Below, piece after piece: positions 32,801 through 47,800 of a DNA stretch of 64,000 nt; positions within the stretch are counted from its first letter, which is position 1, and each line of letters begins with the position of its first letter. Below the pieces are notes generated by a model, which had not been told where the DNA came from, searched no databases, and saw nothing but the letters and a program-made list of their open reading frames with translations. This stretch comes from Formicarius rufipectus (lineage: Eukaryota > Chordata > Aves > Passeriformes > Formicariidae): assembly GCA_013399695.1 (NCBI GenBank), contig VXAU01003751.1:1-64000 (forward strand), written 5' to 3'. Made by a program: the position numbers and the translations under genes.

Positions 32801-35800
32801 ACTTTGTGATTCTGCGCTGAAATGTTCTTGTCCTTTATGTAGGAATTACTTGTCTCTGCAGCAGAACTTAAGGAAATGTGTGATTATTATTTTGATGGGA
32901 AAGGAAAGGCCTTTCGACCGATGATTGTGGTGCTAATGGCTCGGGCTTGCAACATTCACCATAATAATTCCAAGTAAGTTGGCCACTTTTAGATACATAC
33001 ATCATACTTGAAAGTTATTGTTCTTGTGTTTCCAAAAAATATATCAAGTAACTTTATGAAAATAAAATGCTCCTCAGTAAAACCTGAATTTAAGTTCCAT
33101 CTTGAAACTGTATTTTCGTAGTTAGCAGTGCAAGAGGAACGGCTGGGTTTATTGTGTGTTTTCATGTGTAAAATTGTAGACTGCACTTGTAACTGGTGAT
33201 GGATAAAAAATGTTGCCAAATTAGGAGATTTCTAAGGCTTTTAGTCAATTCTAGCTTCTTGCATAAATGCTTTATTAGAAACTGTATGAACTTAATTAAA
33301 AGTATTTTTCATTTGTAACCACTCCTGTTTCTATTAAGCTCTTGACAAAGGGAAGAACTTTGCTGTGAGAAGAGACTCTTATTGTTTTTTTCAGTAATTA
33401 TGCAGTAAAGCATAATTACAGGTGGTATGATTATATTCAAAGCTAAGAGATGTCCAAAACAGTCCAGAGGGTATTTTTTCACCCTCTGAGGCAAGTTTCT
33501 CCACTTCAATGTAATTCTAAGCTTAGAGCTTGTGTAATCCTTATGAGCTTGTCTTTTGCAAGCAGTTTTAACCAAGCAGAGCATCATGCTTGCCTGTACT
33601 GACTATCACTGCTTGCTCTGGCTCATAGCTAATGCTTTTCTCCACACATTCCTATCAAGTTGCTTTGTTTGCATTTTGAGGAAAGATGTTAGCTAGAGTG
33701 TTCTCTGCCTTCCAGCTGTGCTTCCAATCTTGCCTTGTATAGAGTTTCAAATAGCAAATCTTTGGTCCCTTGCCAGAGGTTTCTAGACTGATTTCTCAAG
33801 GGGTTTCTCTGAGCTCTTGCATTCATTTTTCTGCAGCAGTAGTTTAATGCATTGTTGGACTTGATTACTACCTCAGAGCATGGCATACATTTTGCTGCTT
33901 GGTGTGGCACCTGTCGCCTTATGCCCCCTCCTATGTGAGTATAAGTTGGAAGGAGAAAGCAAAACCTAGTTGGCAGTGTCCTGTCCTGTGTGTGCCAATT
34001 CCCCCTGTTTTACAACAACATTGCCCAGGATTAATGGACTTCGCTTCAGCTTGATTCTCTTCTCCATTCAGGACTGCTCCATGTCATTGTCTTAGAAACA
34101 GCAAAAGGAACAATTTTGGTTGTGAAACTCCTCAGGGATGTCCTTTGTCACAGCACTGATTGGCTTAATATTTTCATGAGTGATCTTGACATGACAAACT
34201 GGATCATGATGATGGCACTTTCTGATGAGAGAACCATTCTTGATGATCAGCCATACATGGTGGAATATAAGGAAGCACAATAAACCAAAAATTTCTGCTG
34301 TGGGCTCATGGGTGTCCTATTAGGGCATAACTCCACTGTGGTTTGGAGCTGCCTTCCCTGTGAAAAGCCTTGAAGTTACCCTAGCATGCATCCACCATAT
34401 ATGGGAATGTGTATCGCGCTTTCTGTAATCATCAGATTCAGTGTCTGATCCCTGTGTTCAACATAAGTCCAGATAGCTACATGCATGAACTGCAAAGATA
34501 ATTAGGGAGAATGAAGACTTGTGGTCTACAAATTTATCAGGAACAGGGTGAAAGAGCTATTAAGACAAAGCACAGTGTTGCTAAAAGGATGGAAAATTAG
34601 GAGACTTCTAACAGCTGGGGCAGTGAGTTTTTGGAGCATCTTTCCAGTCCGAATAATGGTTAAAAATAGTTTTATCTCATTCTAGAGTGTAGCATGGGGA
34701 GTTAAGCATAATGAACAAAATTATGCTTAAAATACTGGGAAGGCTGGAACTGATGCCATATAGTGTGGGAGTTGAACAGTGAATCAAATAGTGGTAGAAA
34801 GACTGAATTTAGCTTTATTCTCAAAGCATCTTTGCTTTCTTCTGACACATGTATGTGCTTGTGGACATATTCTTGTCCACATGTCTTGAAAGCATCAAGA
34901 CCAGCTTTGAGACCTGCCCTATGCCAGAGAGAATGTGTGATCTCACAGTTCAAGTGCCACATATGCCTGGGGCAAGTGTTTGCTTTGCAATAGCCACCCC
35001 TCAGCATAAGTCTCTGATTGATATGTGCCTGTGTCATCTGGCAGGTTTTGTACATCTGTTGCAGTTTTTATCAGCAACTCCAAAATACGTTCCGTGTTTT
35101 AAAAGCCTCCTCAATAATCTGAATGTTCCTTGTATAAACCAGACTGACTCACTATCTCTGTCATGTTGCTTTTAAACTGAAATTCTGAGTAGGGAGAACA
35201 AATATTTCAGCACAGAGACAGAATGAAATCTCAGGGTATTTACCTTGCTCTTCTTTGCCTCAAGGCAATTTCTGTAAGCCTGTAACTAAGTACCAGGTAT
35301 GTTGATACAAGTCTTCACCCTACTGCTCTTTGGTTCACAAGTGGTGAGCAATGTTTTCTGAGGGCTGGCTAGGCCATGCCAAAAGGTTGTATGTTCACAC
35401 CATGGGTACCCACTTCCTATGAGCTGATGAAGTTTTATGGACCTTTTCTTCTCTTTTTCTCTTCAGCTTATTGAAGAAGGCTGTGGTACACCTCCTTTTT
35501 ATATACATAACTTCCAGTTCACACTGATACAGTTTCATTATTGTTGTTTCTTAAAAGCAGCATTGTTTCCAGGTGACAAATTGGTTTTCTAACCTTCTAA
35601 TGTGTGAAAGGAAGATTTCATATGTAGAGAAGGAAACACGGCATATTTATAAGGCTGCTGCTCTTCTATAGACCCATGGGGAAAAATACTTGTCTTCCAT
35701 TCTGCTGCTCCCAGTGTTTGGGGTTTTTTTAAGGTGTTTTTCCTCTTTCAACTTGTCATTTCCCTTAAAGCATTTTATTATTCTTTTCCTCGGTTGATAT

Positions 35801-38800
35801 TGATTCTTCTCACAGACTTGTTTTTCTTTGTTGAAGCTTTGGTTCCTACACATGTGATCGAAGACACTAACCACAGGATCTGTAGACTCGTAGAGTGAAC
35901 CAATATCATGTGCTGTTCGTCTCTGGCTTGTTTTTTTATCCTGCCTCTGGGTTTGTGTTACTGATGTTGAGTTTCTGCTTCATCTTGTTGCCATTATCAA
36001 CTGTCCTATAACTTGCTGGACCCAGCAGGCTTTTGCCTGCTCTTTCATTTGTGGGGTTATTTTTTGATTTTGTGGAATACTTGTATAAAAGGAATACTGT
36101 GCCTTGTTTGGCTGTTAAAATAAAAGGATTCAAGTTAGTAATGTTATAGGTCCTGATCTTAGGAGGCAGTCCAGAGAGACTTCTTTTTCTTCACAGAACC
36201 CCACCAGGGTAACTAGGACTTATCAAGGGAATGGAATGCTCAGATAGCTCTGCTTACAGGTTAGGTGACATGATCATTTCTCTTGAGATTTGAGAATGTT
36301 GAAGTATTTAGAATACGGTCAGCAGGTTAACTGTGAGTGAAATCACTTTATTGTGGTCATAGTAAGAAAACTGACAGTTGTGTAAAGAATTATCTGAGCT
36401 ATTATAAAAAATAAAAGTGGCTGAGGCACTCAGATTGTTCTCTGTTGCTATGTTGTTTCTTTTCTCCTGAAGTTCTAAGTGTCAGAAGTCCAACCCTGAG
36501 TCTTTGAGTCCCTTGGGCAGTGGCTTTTTGCTTATTGATAGCAACTTAGCTTTGTGTGAGAGTGAGAATTGTTGTAAATAGTTTAAGCTGAGGTCATGCA
36601 AACCCTCAGTTTCACACATCCACTGCCATCTCTTCACATACCTGCATGCAGAATTTCACAGAATTACCACTTAGCCTGACAGGACCTAATGTTTCTGTTT
36701 AGAGTGTATTCTCCAAAGGCGTTTGCAATTTATTTCTATTTCTGCAACCAAAATGAGGGAGAGAAATAAGAGAGGGTCAAAGAAGTACAGAGATATCTCA
36801 ATAGATAAAATAGCAAGCACAAAAGATTTCTGGGGGGAAGGGAAATAAATCTGTCAGAATAGTGTGATAAACACATACATAATGACCTGAATAAACTTGA
36901 TAGAATAACATTTCCTAAAGATACGAGGACCTGCCAGCTACCTTAGTCCTCTTCTCTTTCACTCCCCCAGAAGCCTGTACTGTGTGCTGGTTTTCAGCTG
37001 CTAATCAATTTGCTCCCATGTTAACACATCCATTATTTGTGCTTCCCCTAGTTTGTAGTGCCCTTCAGTGTCACAAGCTATGTTTCTGAGATGGTTGTTT
37101 TCTTTCAGCCACAGGCGCTTAACAGCAGAAATGTACTTGGAGGAGTGTGGTCACAACAGAAATTTTGCAAGTTCTTATGCTCATTTCTTATCTTTAAACG
37201 GGCAATATTTACTTATTGGCAAACACATTGCAAAGCTCTTTGTTGCAGAGTGTAAATACTGCTTTGTGTAGTTCTTGCATTTGTGGGGTTTTTGTCTTTA
37301 CGAAGAGGGATATTTGTAGAGAGAGATGTTTGGGCTTCTTTAACCTATAAGGTCAGCCTTGGTCTTGTTCAGTGTATATGAAACATGTCCTGTAATGAAA
37401 AACACTTAAAGGTACTGTAGGTCTATAAAAACTTATCACAAAATCAAGCAGAGGGGGCCCTACTGAAAAACAGAACATGATCAAGGACTTTAATATATTG
37501 CATGTGTAAAAAGATACAGTTGTACAAAAAAATGGTGTGAATACGTATTATCTTGGGGTGCCTTTACTTTGAGAATGACCTAAAAATGGCATCTTTCAAC
37601 TTACTGGGTTTGTGGGGACCCAGTTACCTATTGAGTTGAGTTACTGCCAATTTTTGCTTTTGTTTTGCAGGTGAGGCTGAATGGCAGGGAATGAGAAGGA
37701 TCCTGTTTCTTGTATGATTTCCCCTAAAATAGGCATGCTGTGATTCAGAATTACTCTCACAAGATCCTTGTAGGAAACTATTGCACATCTTTTTGCCAGC
37801 AATGGAAAGAATCTTGCTTGAGACTTTGTGGAATTAGTTTAAAAAAAACCTTTCAGATTAAATTATCACATTTGATATAACATTCTGGAAACCAGACACA
37901 TGAACCAGGAGCATTCCTGTGCCATTTTTAGTCATTGTCAGAGATGAAATGCACTAAAATGCAGAACTTTTCAAAACCTGTTTTTGAAATATCTGGTTTT
38001 GTGCTGTAGTCATACTGCTGAAAGATTTTGGTGTGTCAGTTGAGTGTTGCCATTTACTGCTGCTTCCCAGCAGGAAGTCCAGTCTGCTGACATAAATAAT
38101 GAAAAAGGGAATCCCCAAAAGGAGACCAGTGCATGAAAGAGCCTGGAGACCTTTACAGTTTTTTGAAGGTAAGTTTTCTCCTACTTAGTAAGAATATTTT
38201 GGAAAACGATTTACATTGAACTGGCATTTGACTAAATTATTAGTCCACAGTAAAACCTGCCTTCAAACAACCATGAAGGTTTCCAGCTCTTATTTTGTAT
38301 TGTGTAAAAGCCACATTTTCACAGCTTATGAGCCACCCGTTCATCCTGCTATTGTTCAGGATGTAGAACTCCCACTGACAGCAATGCAGAATTCTGTCTA
38401 GAGGTAGGTGTCAGAACACAGTGTTATGTCAGCAGACTGCAAGATGTTCTTCCATTTTGTGATTAATCACTACATTTTACTAGACATAGGTAGTGCAGGA
38501 AGGTTTTAAATGCCCTTCAGCTGAGCTGAAATTTTCTTTTGTTTCACTTATTTTTCTGTTCTGATGGAAGATAGTGTGATTTTTTTGTCTGTATACCAGA
38601 AGTAGGGTATCTATATATCAGAAGTGATTTTTATTTTTGATGTGGTTTTTTTGGTTATTGGCTTGTGAGGCTTTTTGTTGTTGTTTTATGTCCATGTGGA
38701 CTTGTTACAGCTGTAAGGAAAAGCTGGCTGGGATAGCTGTTTCTGGGATTCTGCATGTAACAAGTGAGGACAACAGGTAGAAAACAAGATGGATACAAAA

Positions 38801-41800
38801 CAAGACAGTGGCAGTTGGATACTTAGGTAGATGGTCCTTTGCATGAGCTACGTTAGCTCCTTTATGTTCATTTTGCCAGGCTTGTTCTCTAGATAATTGC
38901 TTCTATGTTCTTCCATTACCTTCTTTTCACCTAGCTTAAAAAATGAAGTAGGTGTGGGCTAGTGAGAGTTGAATCATCTGTGTTAGATCTCCCAAAAGGC
39001 TGAATTCCAGCAAGTGTTAGGTAGTTGGTGTTTACAGTCCTAACGTGATTGCAGTATAATTCCAGTTAATTCCTCAGGCTTTTGAAAACCTTCTGAGGTT
39101 TTAAGGTAATCAGATAACATAAAGGATAAGATCATGGGTTATGTCTTTCAAAGGTAGAATACATGTTTCTGTGCCTCTCCAGCTTCCTGGTTACTAGAGT
39201 TATACAGCTTTGGAGATTGTGATGTTGTGTTTATAGGTAGAGGAACACAGAGGCAAGGAGAAAAAATTCATTTACAAAGGTAGCAGGCATTGTTTTGTCT
39301 GTGCTTTTCCATATTTCCATCTCCTTGGAACCAAGCAGCCTTGATGCTGTGCTACTTATTTCAGTCTGAATTTAGAGGGATTAGAGTCAGTAATGTGGGA
39401 GTTTTGCAGTACTGTTAATGTAGCAAGGTAGAACCAGGCCTAGTAAGGATGGAAATATCCCATTGCACTTACTGTATTAGTGTGATCTTAACTTCTCTTG
39501 TCTTCCCAATTCCAGGTTTGAAAGTGGGGTTCAGACCACAGAAAAGCTGCGACAGCTGTTTTCAAAGAAACACGTTTTTCTTTTAGTAGAGATTTCTTTT
39601 AATGTATTGCAGCATATGTAATTGATTTAATTGTTTGACAGTTCGTGTGTTTTTATTTTAGGGAGGTGCAAGCAAGCCAGCGCTCTGTGGCCATAATTGC
39701 TGAGATGATCCACACAGCCAGTCTAGTTCATGATGATGTTATTGATGATGCAAATTCTCGCAGAGGAAAAAGGACGCTTAACCAAATCTGGGGAGAGAGG
39801 AAGGTGAGTTTGCTGATAAATGCAAGACTTGTCTTTGAATTTCAGCAGAGCATGAACACCTACAGTTTTGTAAGGTTACTATCCCCAGATCTTGGGATAT
39901 GCCAGAAGAAGTATGAAGAGGTATATTTGTGCATGAGACAAATGTGTGTTTCTCTTCTGAACTGTTGAAAACATCAGATCATGAATGATTGTAATGTGTA
40001 GTGTTGTGTCTGTTCAGTCTTGAGAAGAAATGACTGAAGAGACCTCATCAGTGCCTCTAAGTATCAGAAGGGAGGGTGTGAGGATGGAGCCAGGGTCTTC
40101 TCAGGGGTGCCAAACAGTAGGACAAGAGGCAACAGGCAGAAACTGATGCACAGGATGTTCCACAAGAACATGAGGAAGAACTTCTTTACTGTGCAGTGAC
40201 CGTGCACTGGAACAGGTTGCCCAGAGAGGTGTGGACTCTCCCTCACTGGAGATATTCAGGAACTGTCTGGACACAATCCTGTGCCACATTCCCTTGAGCA
40301 GGGAGGATGGACCAGATGACCCTCTGTGGTCCCTTCCAACGTGATCCATTCTGTGATTCTTATGGTGTTTACATCCCCTATGCCGTTCTCTGCAGTGCTT
40401 TTTGAATGCTTTGAACCTCATCATGCATGCTGTATATTACTCTTGATTCAGCAGCGAAAACAAAAATGTTTTCAGTAAGCAGGAAGATTTTTTTGAGAGT
40501 GGTGTTTCTTCATAGCACATTACAAGGAAGGTCTTAATCAGAAAATGCAAGGAAGAAAATACACTGCTGACACATCAGAACTTATGGCAGTTTAGAGTTC
40601 ACATGGAGTAATTATCATAACAGAATGGTCAAATGGAGATCAGAGCTTATACAGAAAAATATAAACAGCCCTGTAAGATAGATTCAAAAGTTACTCAGAT
40701 TTCAGTATTTGGTTATCTTCTGTTTTTAAACTGTTGCAAGGAGATATTTCTGCTTTTTGTAGGAATGTTACATGACGTGAGTAGATCTGCCAAATAAAGG
40801 ATATTGTATTCTCTCTACTAACACAGGAAAAGACTTAATGGATCGATTTTTAATTTTTTTTTATTAGGCTGTTCTAGCTGGTGACTTCATCCTCTCAGCT
40901 GCTTCTGTAGCTTTAGCACGAATTGGAAATACTACTATCATCTCTGTTCTAACTCAGGTGATTGAAGATCTGGTGCGTGGTAAGGTCTTTTTCTATTTTA
41001 TTGTTCAGATTTGCTTGCCTAAGCAGTAAACCCAGAAATAAAACCTCCCATATGTGCATCTTTTCAGGTGAATTCCTCCAGCTGGGTTCCAAGGAAAATG
41101 AGAATGAGAGATTTGCTCACTACCTCGAGAAGACTTTTAAGAAGACCGCTAGTCTTATAGCAAACAGTTGTAAAGCAGTATGTACGTCTGTCTCTTCTAA
41201 AGTTAACACACCACACTGTGAGCTTCACAGCTAAACTCCTCGTTATTGCTGTTCTCTCTGGAGACTCTCCAAGGCAAACCCTTTAAATGGTATTCTGCCA
41301 AAATGTGAATGGGTCTGAGACTCTGAATTTTATCACAATTCAGCTGTGTAGCCTCCAGTATTGGTTTTCACATTTTCTTTTCTGTTTTTTATTCATACAG
41401 AGATTTATTGTTCTCCCCACTTGAATCAAAATAAGGCTCACAGTGGCAGCCTTTAATTTATGAAATTCTGCAACCTTGAGGCAGTGGTTTTCATCTCAGT
41501 TGATCATTCTTGAGCCTATAATTTAATTTTAAATCATCTTTGACATCTGTCCCTACTGCTTGGTGCTGGATGAGATCTTAAATGATAACAGTGGGAAGAA
41601 ACAAATTAATTGTTTATACGCTACACCACATTGTAAAACAACAGAAGCATGTACTCTTTGATTTGTATGGGGGTTTTAATTATCAATTGCTATATCCAAC
41701 CCTGTCTGTCACTCAGTTCTGTTATTTGATTGCAAAAAAAATCCAATTCAAGATTTGTTCTTATTCAAAAATACATGTTTAGTTTTAGTGCAGAAAATGA

Positions 41801-44800
41801 AGAAGGCTCTTCCCCAAGAGAGTTTTATTTTTTTTAATTAAAGGCAGTATATTGGTGTATTCTATAGCAAGAGAATTAGACTAATAATCTTTGCTAACGT
41901 AAGGCATCTTTGTTTTGTTTTCACATTTGTGCAACAGACAACAGTTGAAAATGGCTTATATCAAAAGGATCACACAGACATGGATTTTGTAGGGAGGGAA
42001 AATATCTTTAATTCTAATTTGAGAAAAGCAATTAAGTCTTCTGGATTGTTCATATTAATGCAAGTATGACCCTGGCAAGAATTTTCTTTGCAAGTCTTTT
42101 ATATCAGTGGGTACCTGGGCTAGTAAAGAGCATTATTCTGCTACCCCAATAAAACCATACACACGTTTTTGTATTCACTGTGCCAATCTTGTCTAAAAGA
42201 ATCTTTGTAGATAGAGGAAAACACCTTCTCAGTGGATTCTTCTTTCAAATATGCTAATTTGTGCTTTTGCCTTTTCATGACTTGCAAGAGTTAAGGATTT
42301 AAGCACTTCCCTCAAACTGAGGCTGTAATGTTGGTGGGGGGCAGAGGGGGTGACTGCGTTTCTTCCAGTAACTGGTCTGAGTTGTTCCACTGCTGAATTG
42401 ATGGAATTTTATATGCTGTAAGATTTGTGTTACAAAGGAAAACTGAATGAAAGGACTGTCTTTATGGCAAAGCCATACTTACTACACACATTAGCAATGA
42501 GTTGTATATGTGTGTCTCCCTCAGTTTCTTTCTGTATGGATTAGGAGAGCTCCATTGATAGCAGTGAAAAGCAATTTTTTTAATTTTTTATTTTTTTTTT
42601 TTTTTAGATATGGTGGGGGGAGTTTCTGTAAGGAAATGGGTGGAATCAGAATGGAGTTCTGTTTTGTCTAGTGAAAATAATAAGCAAGGTCATCAGTTCT
42701 AGCTTGAAATTCAGTTAGAGAATCAAGAGTGTTCATATCTTGGTTTTAGGGACAAAGCTAAGGAGAGAGTTTATTGGTTTTCAGAACATCTGTTGCAAGC
42801 AGGCTAATGTGGCATTAAAAGCAGTTCAATTCCTGTTAATGATAGCAAAAAATGGATTTGTTGCTGTGCATAAATAAAATATAAGTACTAACTGGAAAAA
42901 AGATGTCAAACAAGTTCAGGTGGCATTTTAGAGGTCCGTACTCTTAGAAATGGAAGAGTAGAGTATTCCTGGGTGTCTGAACAAGATTATTGTCTGTCAA
43001 CAGCAGTCTAGTCACTGTGTTAGATACTTTCTGTACTGCCAAAGCATTACTGCATTTAAATCAAAGTCCTTTAAGTTAGCAAAATACTTTTTTTTTTAAT
43101 AGAACAGTCTGTTCAAGATGTTAGAGCCATCCCAGCCTCCAGTTTATTTCTACTGTAGTTCTGGATGGGGGAATGTTACTAAAGTTTCAGTCAGCATAAT
43201 AAATTGCAAAGGAAATGGTAGCAGATGGCCCAGGTGGTCACTGAAGCCTTAGTTACTGAAAGGCATTTTTCAGAGAAACATGAGAGGTGACTTTGGTTCA
43301 AGAATTCAGAAACAATAAAGCTGAAGTGGAATTTCTGTTTAGTCATCAGCCAAGCTGCGATATGGCAAAATAACTTGAGCGGGTTCTTTTTGTGCCTTTT
43401 TTTACCCTGCTGTAATGTGAATTCCTAAGCCTCACAAGGCTGTTTATATTTTGCACAGCATACTTTCAGAAGAGGGATTAAATCATGCTTGCTTTGAGAT
43501 AAGTGTAAAGTTACACTAGAGATACTTAATTTCTGTATTAGGAGAAAGCATGCAGCCTCCTTTTGTCAGGCAAGGCTGTGTGTGGAAGGTCTGCCTTAGG
43601 GACTGAAGAAAGCAAACAGTCTGCAGCTCTGGACCTACCTCTGAGCTCCTGCTGTAACTAGTTCATAGTTTGGTGTGTGCACAGGGCTCCATCAGAAAAC
43701 CTACAAGGGTGTGGAACTTGAGTCTAGCAAAATAAGACCTGAACCCCACCAGCAGCATTGAACCCCACAGCCCACCTAAGCACACAGACTGCAGTAATGG
43801 CCAATGACAGATGTAGGGTAATAACATCAGTAGTATTAGATACTGTGGTCAGCCAGCAAATTTCCTTGTTATATAAAATAGGCCATTGGGGATATTTCTT
43901 CTTTATAATATAGTTTTCTTTGAAAAATATTTGCATAAATTTATCACAGATATTCAGGCAGATAATCTTCATTTCTATAAAAGCACAATTCTTCATAAAC
44001 AAGTACTTGATTAACATGTTAAAATATTAGTTACTTGGGAAAAAGTCAAATGCATGAAAATGCAGATTCAGGACAAGATAGGTGTCTGCAGTGTGTGGGG
44101 GCTTCTGCTGGGTAGGCATCTCCCTGTCACGGGGAGGCTTTTCCCACTTCCTTCACAAGAGCAGTTGACAAAACGGATTGGAAGAGCCTGGAGGATGTCA
44201 GGGGTGTGCCTGCAGCAGGGAGGGACAGCACACTGTGGGGTGCATTGCTGCCAGCACGTTCAGGGCAGGGACTGTTCTACTCTGTTCAGCACAGGTGAGA
44301 CCGCAGAGCTGGGCTCTCTCATCCGGGACAGGCAGGGTCTGGAGCAAATGGTATGCCAAGAGCTGGTTTTAGTCTTGAGTAGAGAAGGCAAAGGGGGAAT
44401 CCTCCTGCTGTCCCTACAGCCTTGCAATTGGAGGGCACAGAGAGGATGGAGAGATGCACAGTGAAATGACATGTTGTACCATAGAGAAATTCAGTTAGCT
44501 GTTAGGAAAGACTTCTCCATGAGGTTGGTCAAACACTGCAACAGGTAGCCCAGAGAGAGTGTGGAGTTTTTCATCCTTGGAGATGCTCAGAAGTTAACTA
44601 GACACAGCTCTGAGAAACCTGATCTAACTATGAAGCAAATTGCTTTGAGCAGATGACTGGACCAAATAACTTTCAGAGTTCCCTTCCAACCTAAACTACT
44701 CTTTGATACTACTGGAAAGAGGAACGGTGTTCTTATCCAGAATAGCAGTGGATGAGCCACGAATAAGAAGGCAGGAACTTGACTGCTTCTGGGGATGGAC

Positions 44801-47800
44801 ATGGAGGAGAAAGGCTGGAAAAGGGGAAGATTTTAGAGCCTTTTCCTTTCCACAAATCTAGGAGTGCAAGAACATCTTTTGTACTGTTTATACAAGCATA
44901 TCCTGGTGCAGCAACAGGTTTTCCTCTCTGACTTGCAGGGCACTGGTAGAGATGTGTAAGTGCTTTCAACTCCAGCTGCCATATTGTCACATATTAAATA
45001 TCAGAGCAGGATCGTTCTACCTAGAGCTGATAATATATTTTATGTATGTGAAATTCACTGAAGAAGCAAAATTGGTTTATAGCCTCCCATATAGCATAAT
45101 AGAAACAGCTTTCTATTGCAAGAAGCATGTTTGAAATAATACCAAGCAGATTGACTTGCTTTATTGAATATAAAGAACATTTCTGAAGAATTTGTTCCAC
45201 TTTGTGTTAGGATTTTTCATCATGATTTAGTAGAGGATGGGTCTGAATCCTTGCAAGGTTAAATTTCTCATCAACAAGTCAAATCTATTAGAGGAGCACT
45301 AGGATGTTTTTAAAGGATGAGCTTTATCATGTAAACATATCATTGTCTTGGCTTGATTATCCTGATTTGTATGTGCAAATGCATGCTTATATCCATTATG
45401 GCCTCAGTTAATAAACTTCACCAGGGAGTGACAGGCTGCCTGCCTGCACCCTGGTGAGTGTCCAGGTGGGGGCAATAATCTACAAGAGCATTTTGAGGAA
45501 TTGTGTCCTGAAGGAACTCCCTGGTTGACACGACCCAGTCATGTTGCTGGGTCATGGTCAGAGGGTTGCTCTTGTGAGGAGGACTGGCCAATTAGTCTTC
45601 TGGGTTTTTAATTTTTTTTGGTCTTTTTTTTGTCTATGAATAAGAAATGTTCGTAACCTCAATAGGAGCAATGAAGGTCTTCTCTTGCAAAGATGCAAGA
45701 GTTAATTTTGCATTGATGAAATTTGCTTGTGTTACATTCTGTATCTAAGGCTTTTATTTTTTGAATGTACATACACTGGTGTGATTCCTTGTGTAGGTGA
45801 TGTCTGTGTCTCCTGAAAACTCCCCACTGACAGGAATAGCTCTGCTCTGACCTTTCAGATTAAATGAGGAAACTCTTTTCTCTGTGCCAACAAGTGCCTG
45901 CTTTGATCCTTTGCTATTAACCAGGACTTTGTTCTACTGAATTCTGTATTTTAATCCTCCACATAAAAAAAAAGAAAAGTGGTGGTAGGTAAAGATTTCA
46001 TTGAAACTGGGTAGATGCAATCCCCTTGCCTTGCTAATATTGTGTGTTTTATATTACAGAAGCAATCAAAACTTTGCTATGCATGGTACAGCAGTAGATG
46101 TTAGATCTCTGGGGCAAATACTGCTATTTAGGAGATAAGCATCAAAAGAAGGATAAAACGGCAAAATACTAGTTTGATAGTCCCTAGCAACATTTATTTA
46201 AATATCTCATATTTGTAGTTCACTCTGTTTAATAGCCTTCAGGATTTTGTATGATTATTAGACATAAGTAGCATTATTTTCCTGCTATATTGTCCTCCTC
46301 TTTTAAATAAAATTGGGAAATGTGAGATGCTATTAATGCCTCAGGCATCCAGATTCCTCTGGGTTTTAGTTATTATCCATGGATGCAGGTTATGAGTGGG
46401 AAGTGTTTTGGTGCTCAGTTATGAAGTGCACTGATGCATGAAATAATCTCTAATCTTGTGCCATCATATTTATTAGAATATAATGTTGTTTCCTATTTCC
46501 ATCTTCACGTTTACCTTCAAAGATACTACTGCACTTGTTTTTAATTTGAGGTTGGTTTTGTGGGGGTTTTTTTGGGTTTTATGATCCTACCTTACATAGT
46601 CTTAAAGAGGAATTTTTACATATATGTATATATATTTGGGGTCTTATATATATATGTATGTATATTGTATGGTTTCCCTGGCATATATTTTTAGTCTTAT
46701 GTTAAATAAAATATATTCTCACTCCTCCCAATAGTCAGAGCAGATTTGGAATGCCTGCAGTAGACCAGGATGGATTTTGGGCCCCTGTTCCTAATTGCTT
46801 TATTGAAGGATGAAACTAATATGAGCATTTAACTATAAGCAACTTCATTTTGCAAAATGTATAATCAATACATAAATGTCCTTACTTTGAGGCAAGGTAT
46901 TAATTCTCAACCTTAGTTTATGTCCTGTATTTTAGCTTTGTGGAGTTTATTCAGCAAAATTTGACTCCCAGGTTGTTGATTCCTTTATCTGTACTCATTA
47001 CAGTGTTTTGTTTATCTCAGTCTAGTGATACTTTTGTCAGCTTGGTGTACTTTCTTCACTCGCTGTCTTGTCTTTGCCACTAATTATCCATCAATACCTT
47101 TGCCTTCAAGCTAATTAACTCACCTTCCTGAGCAAGTCAGTTACAGTTAACATCACCTTAAAAATAATCTTCCTTATCTGAATGGCCCCTCCTATACTGC
47201 ATTCAACACATCCAGCTTTGTGATCTTTTATGAGACATGTACAGTCCATTTATCTGTTGTCTGACCTCCAATTACCCCCTGGCTGATTTATATATGTAAT
47301 TTAATTTCCCCATCACTGGACTGAATATGAGCACTGGCCTGCATGAGCAGTGCATCCACATCTCTTCTTTCTTTATCCTTGCATTATAATTCCTAAGCCT
47401 GATAAATATTTCATAAAGCTAATCTCTTTCCAGACTTGAATATAGTTTTAATACTGCACTGCTGTTCAGCCTTGTTTTCTAGTAAGCTTTGGCTAGTTGT
47501 GTGTCTCCATGAACAGAAAAGCAAGATTGTGCCCAAGTCAGCTTTTTTTTTGCCTTTCCCAGATTCCTCCTGCCTGTACTGGCTATGTCACACCTATGGT
47601 CAGAGACTAAAAGTGGATGCTAACTAAAGCTTTCTATTTACTTTGGTTTTTTTGTCTTTTCAGGTTTCGATTCTAGGCTGTCCTGATCCCAAAGTTCATG
47701 AGATTGCATACCAGTATGGAAAAAATGTTGGCATAGCTTTTCAGGTAGTGCTTTTGTTGAACTAAAGGGAATCTAAACTTCTCCAGACTGCCTTAGCAAT

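Larger units (their letters stand above)
41178..47663 (+). other. PDSS1: PDSS1 intron 6
   Basis: About 6.5 kb. It contains a diverged CR1 3' end at about 44220-44712 and a TA-rich tract at 46617-46672. A T tract lies near 42588-42606. No exon seen. Confidence 0.75.

Noticed and set aside
34702..35175. Overlapping open frames of 117 (minus) and 108 (plus) codons
   Set aside because: No recognised domain, no splice or codon-usage support, and both lie inside a PDSS1 intron.
39804..39968. Extension of PDSS1 exon 4 past its donor
   Set aside because: The frame stays open by chance. The conserved protein continues only from exon 5, and the donor GTGAGT is strong.
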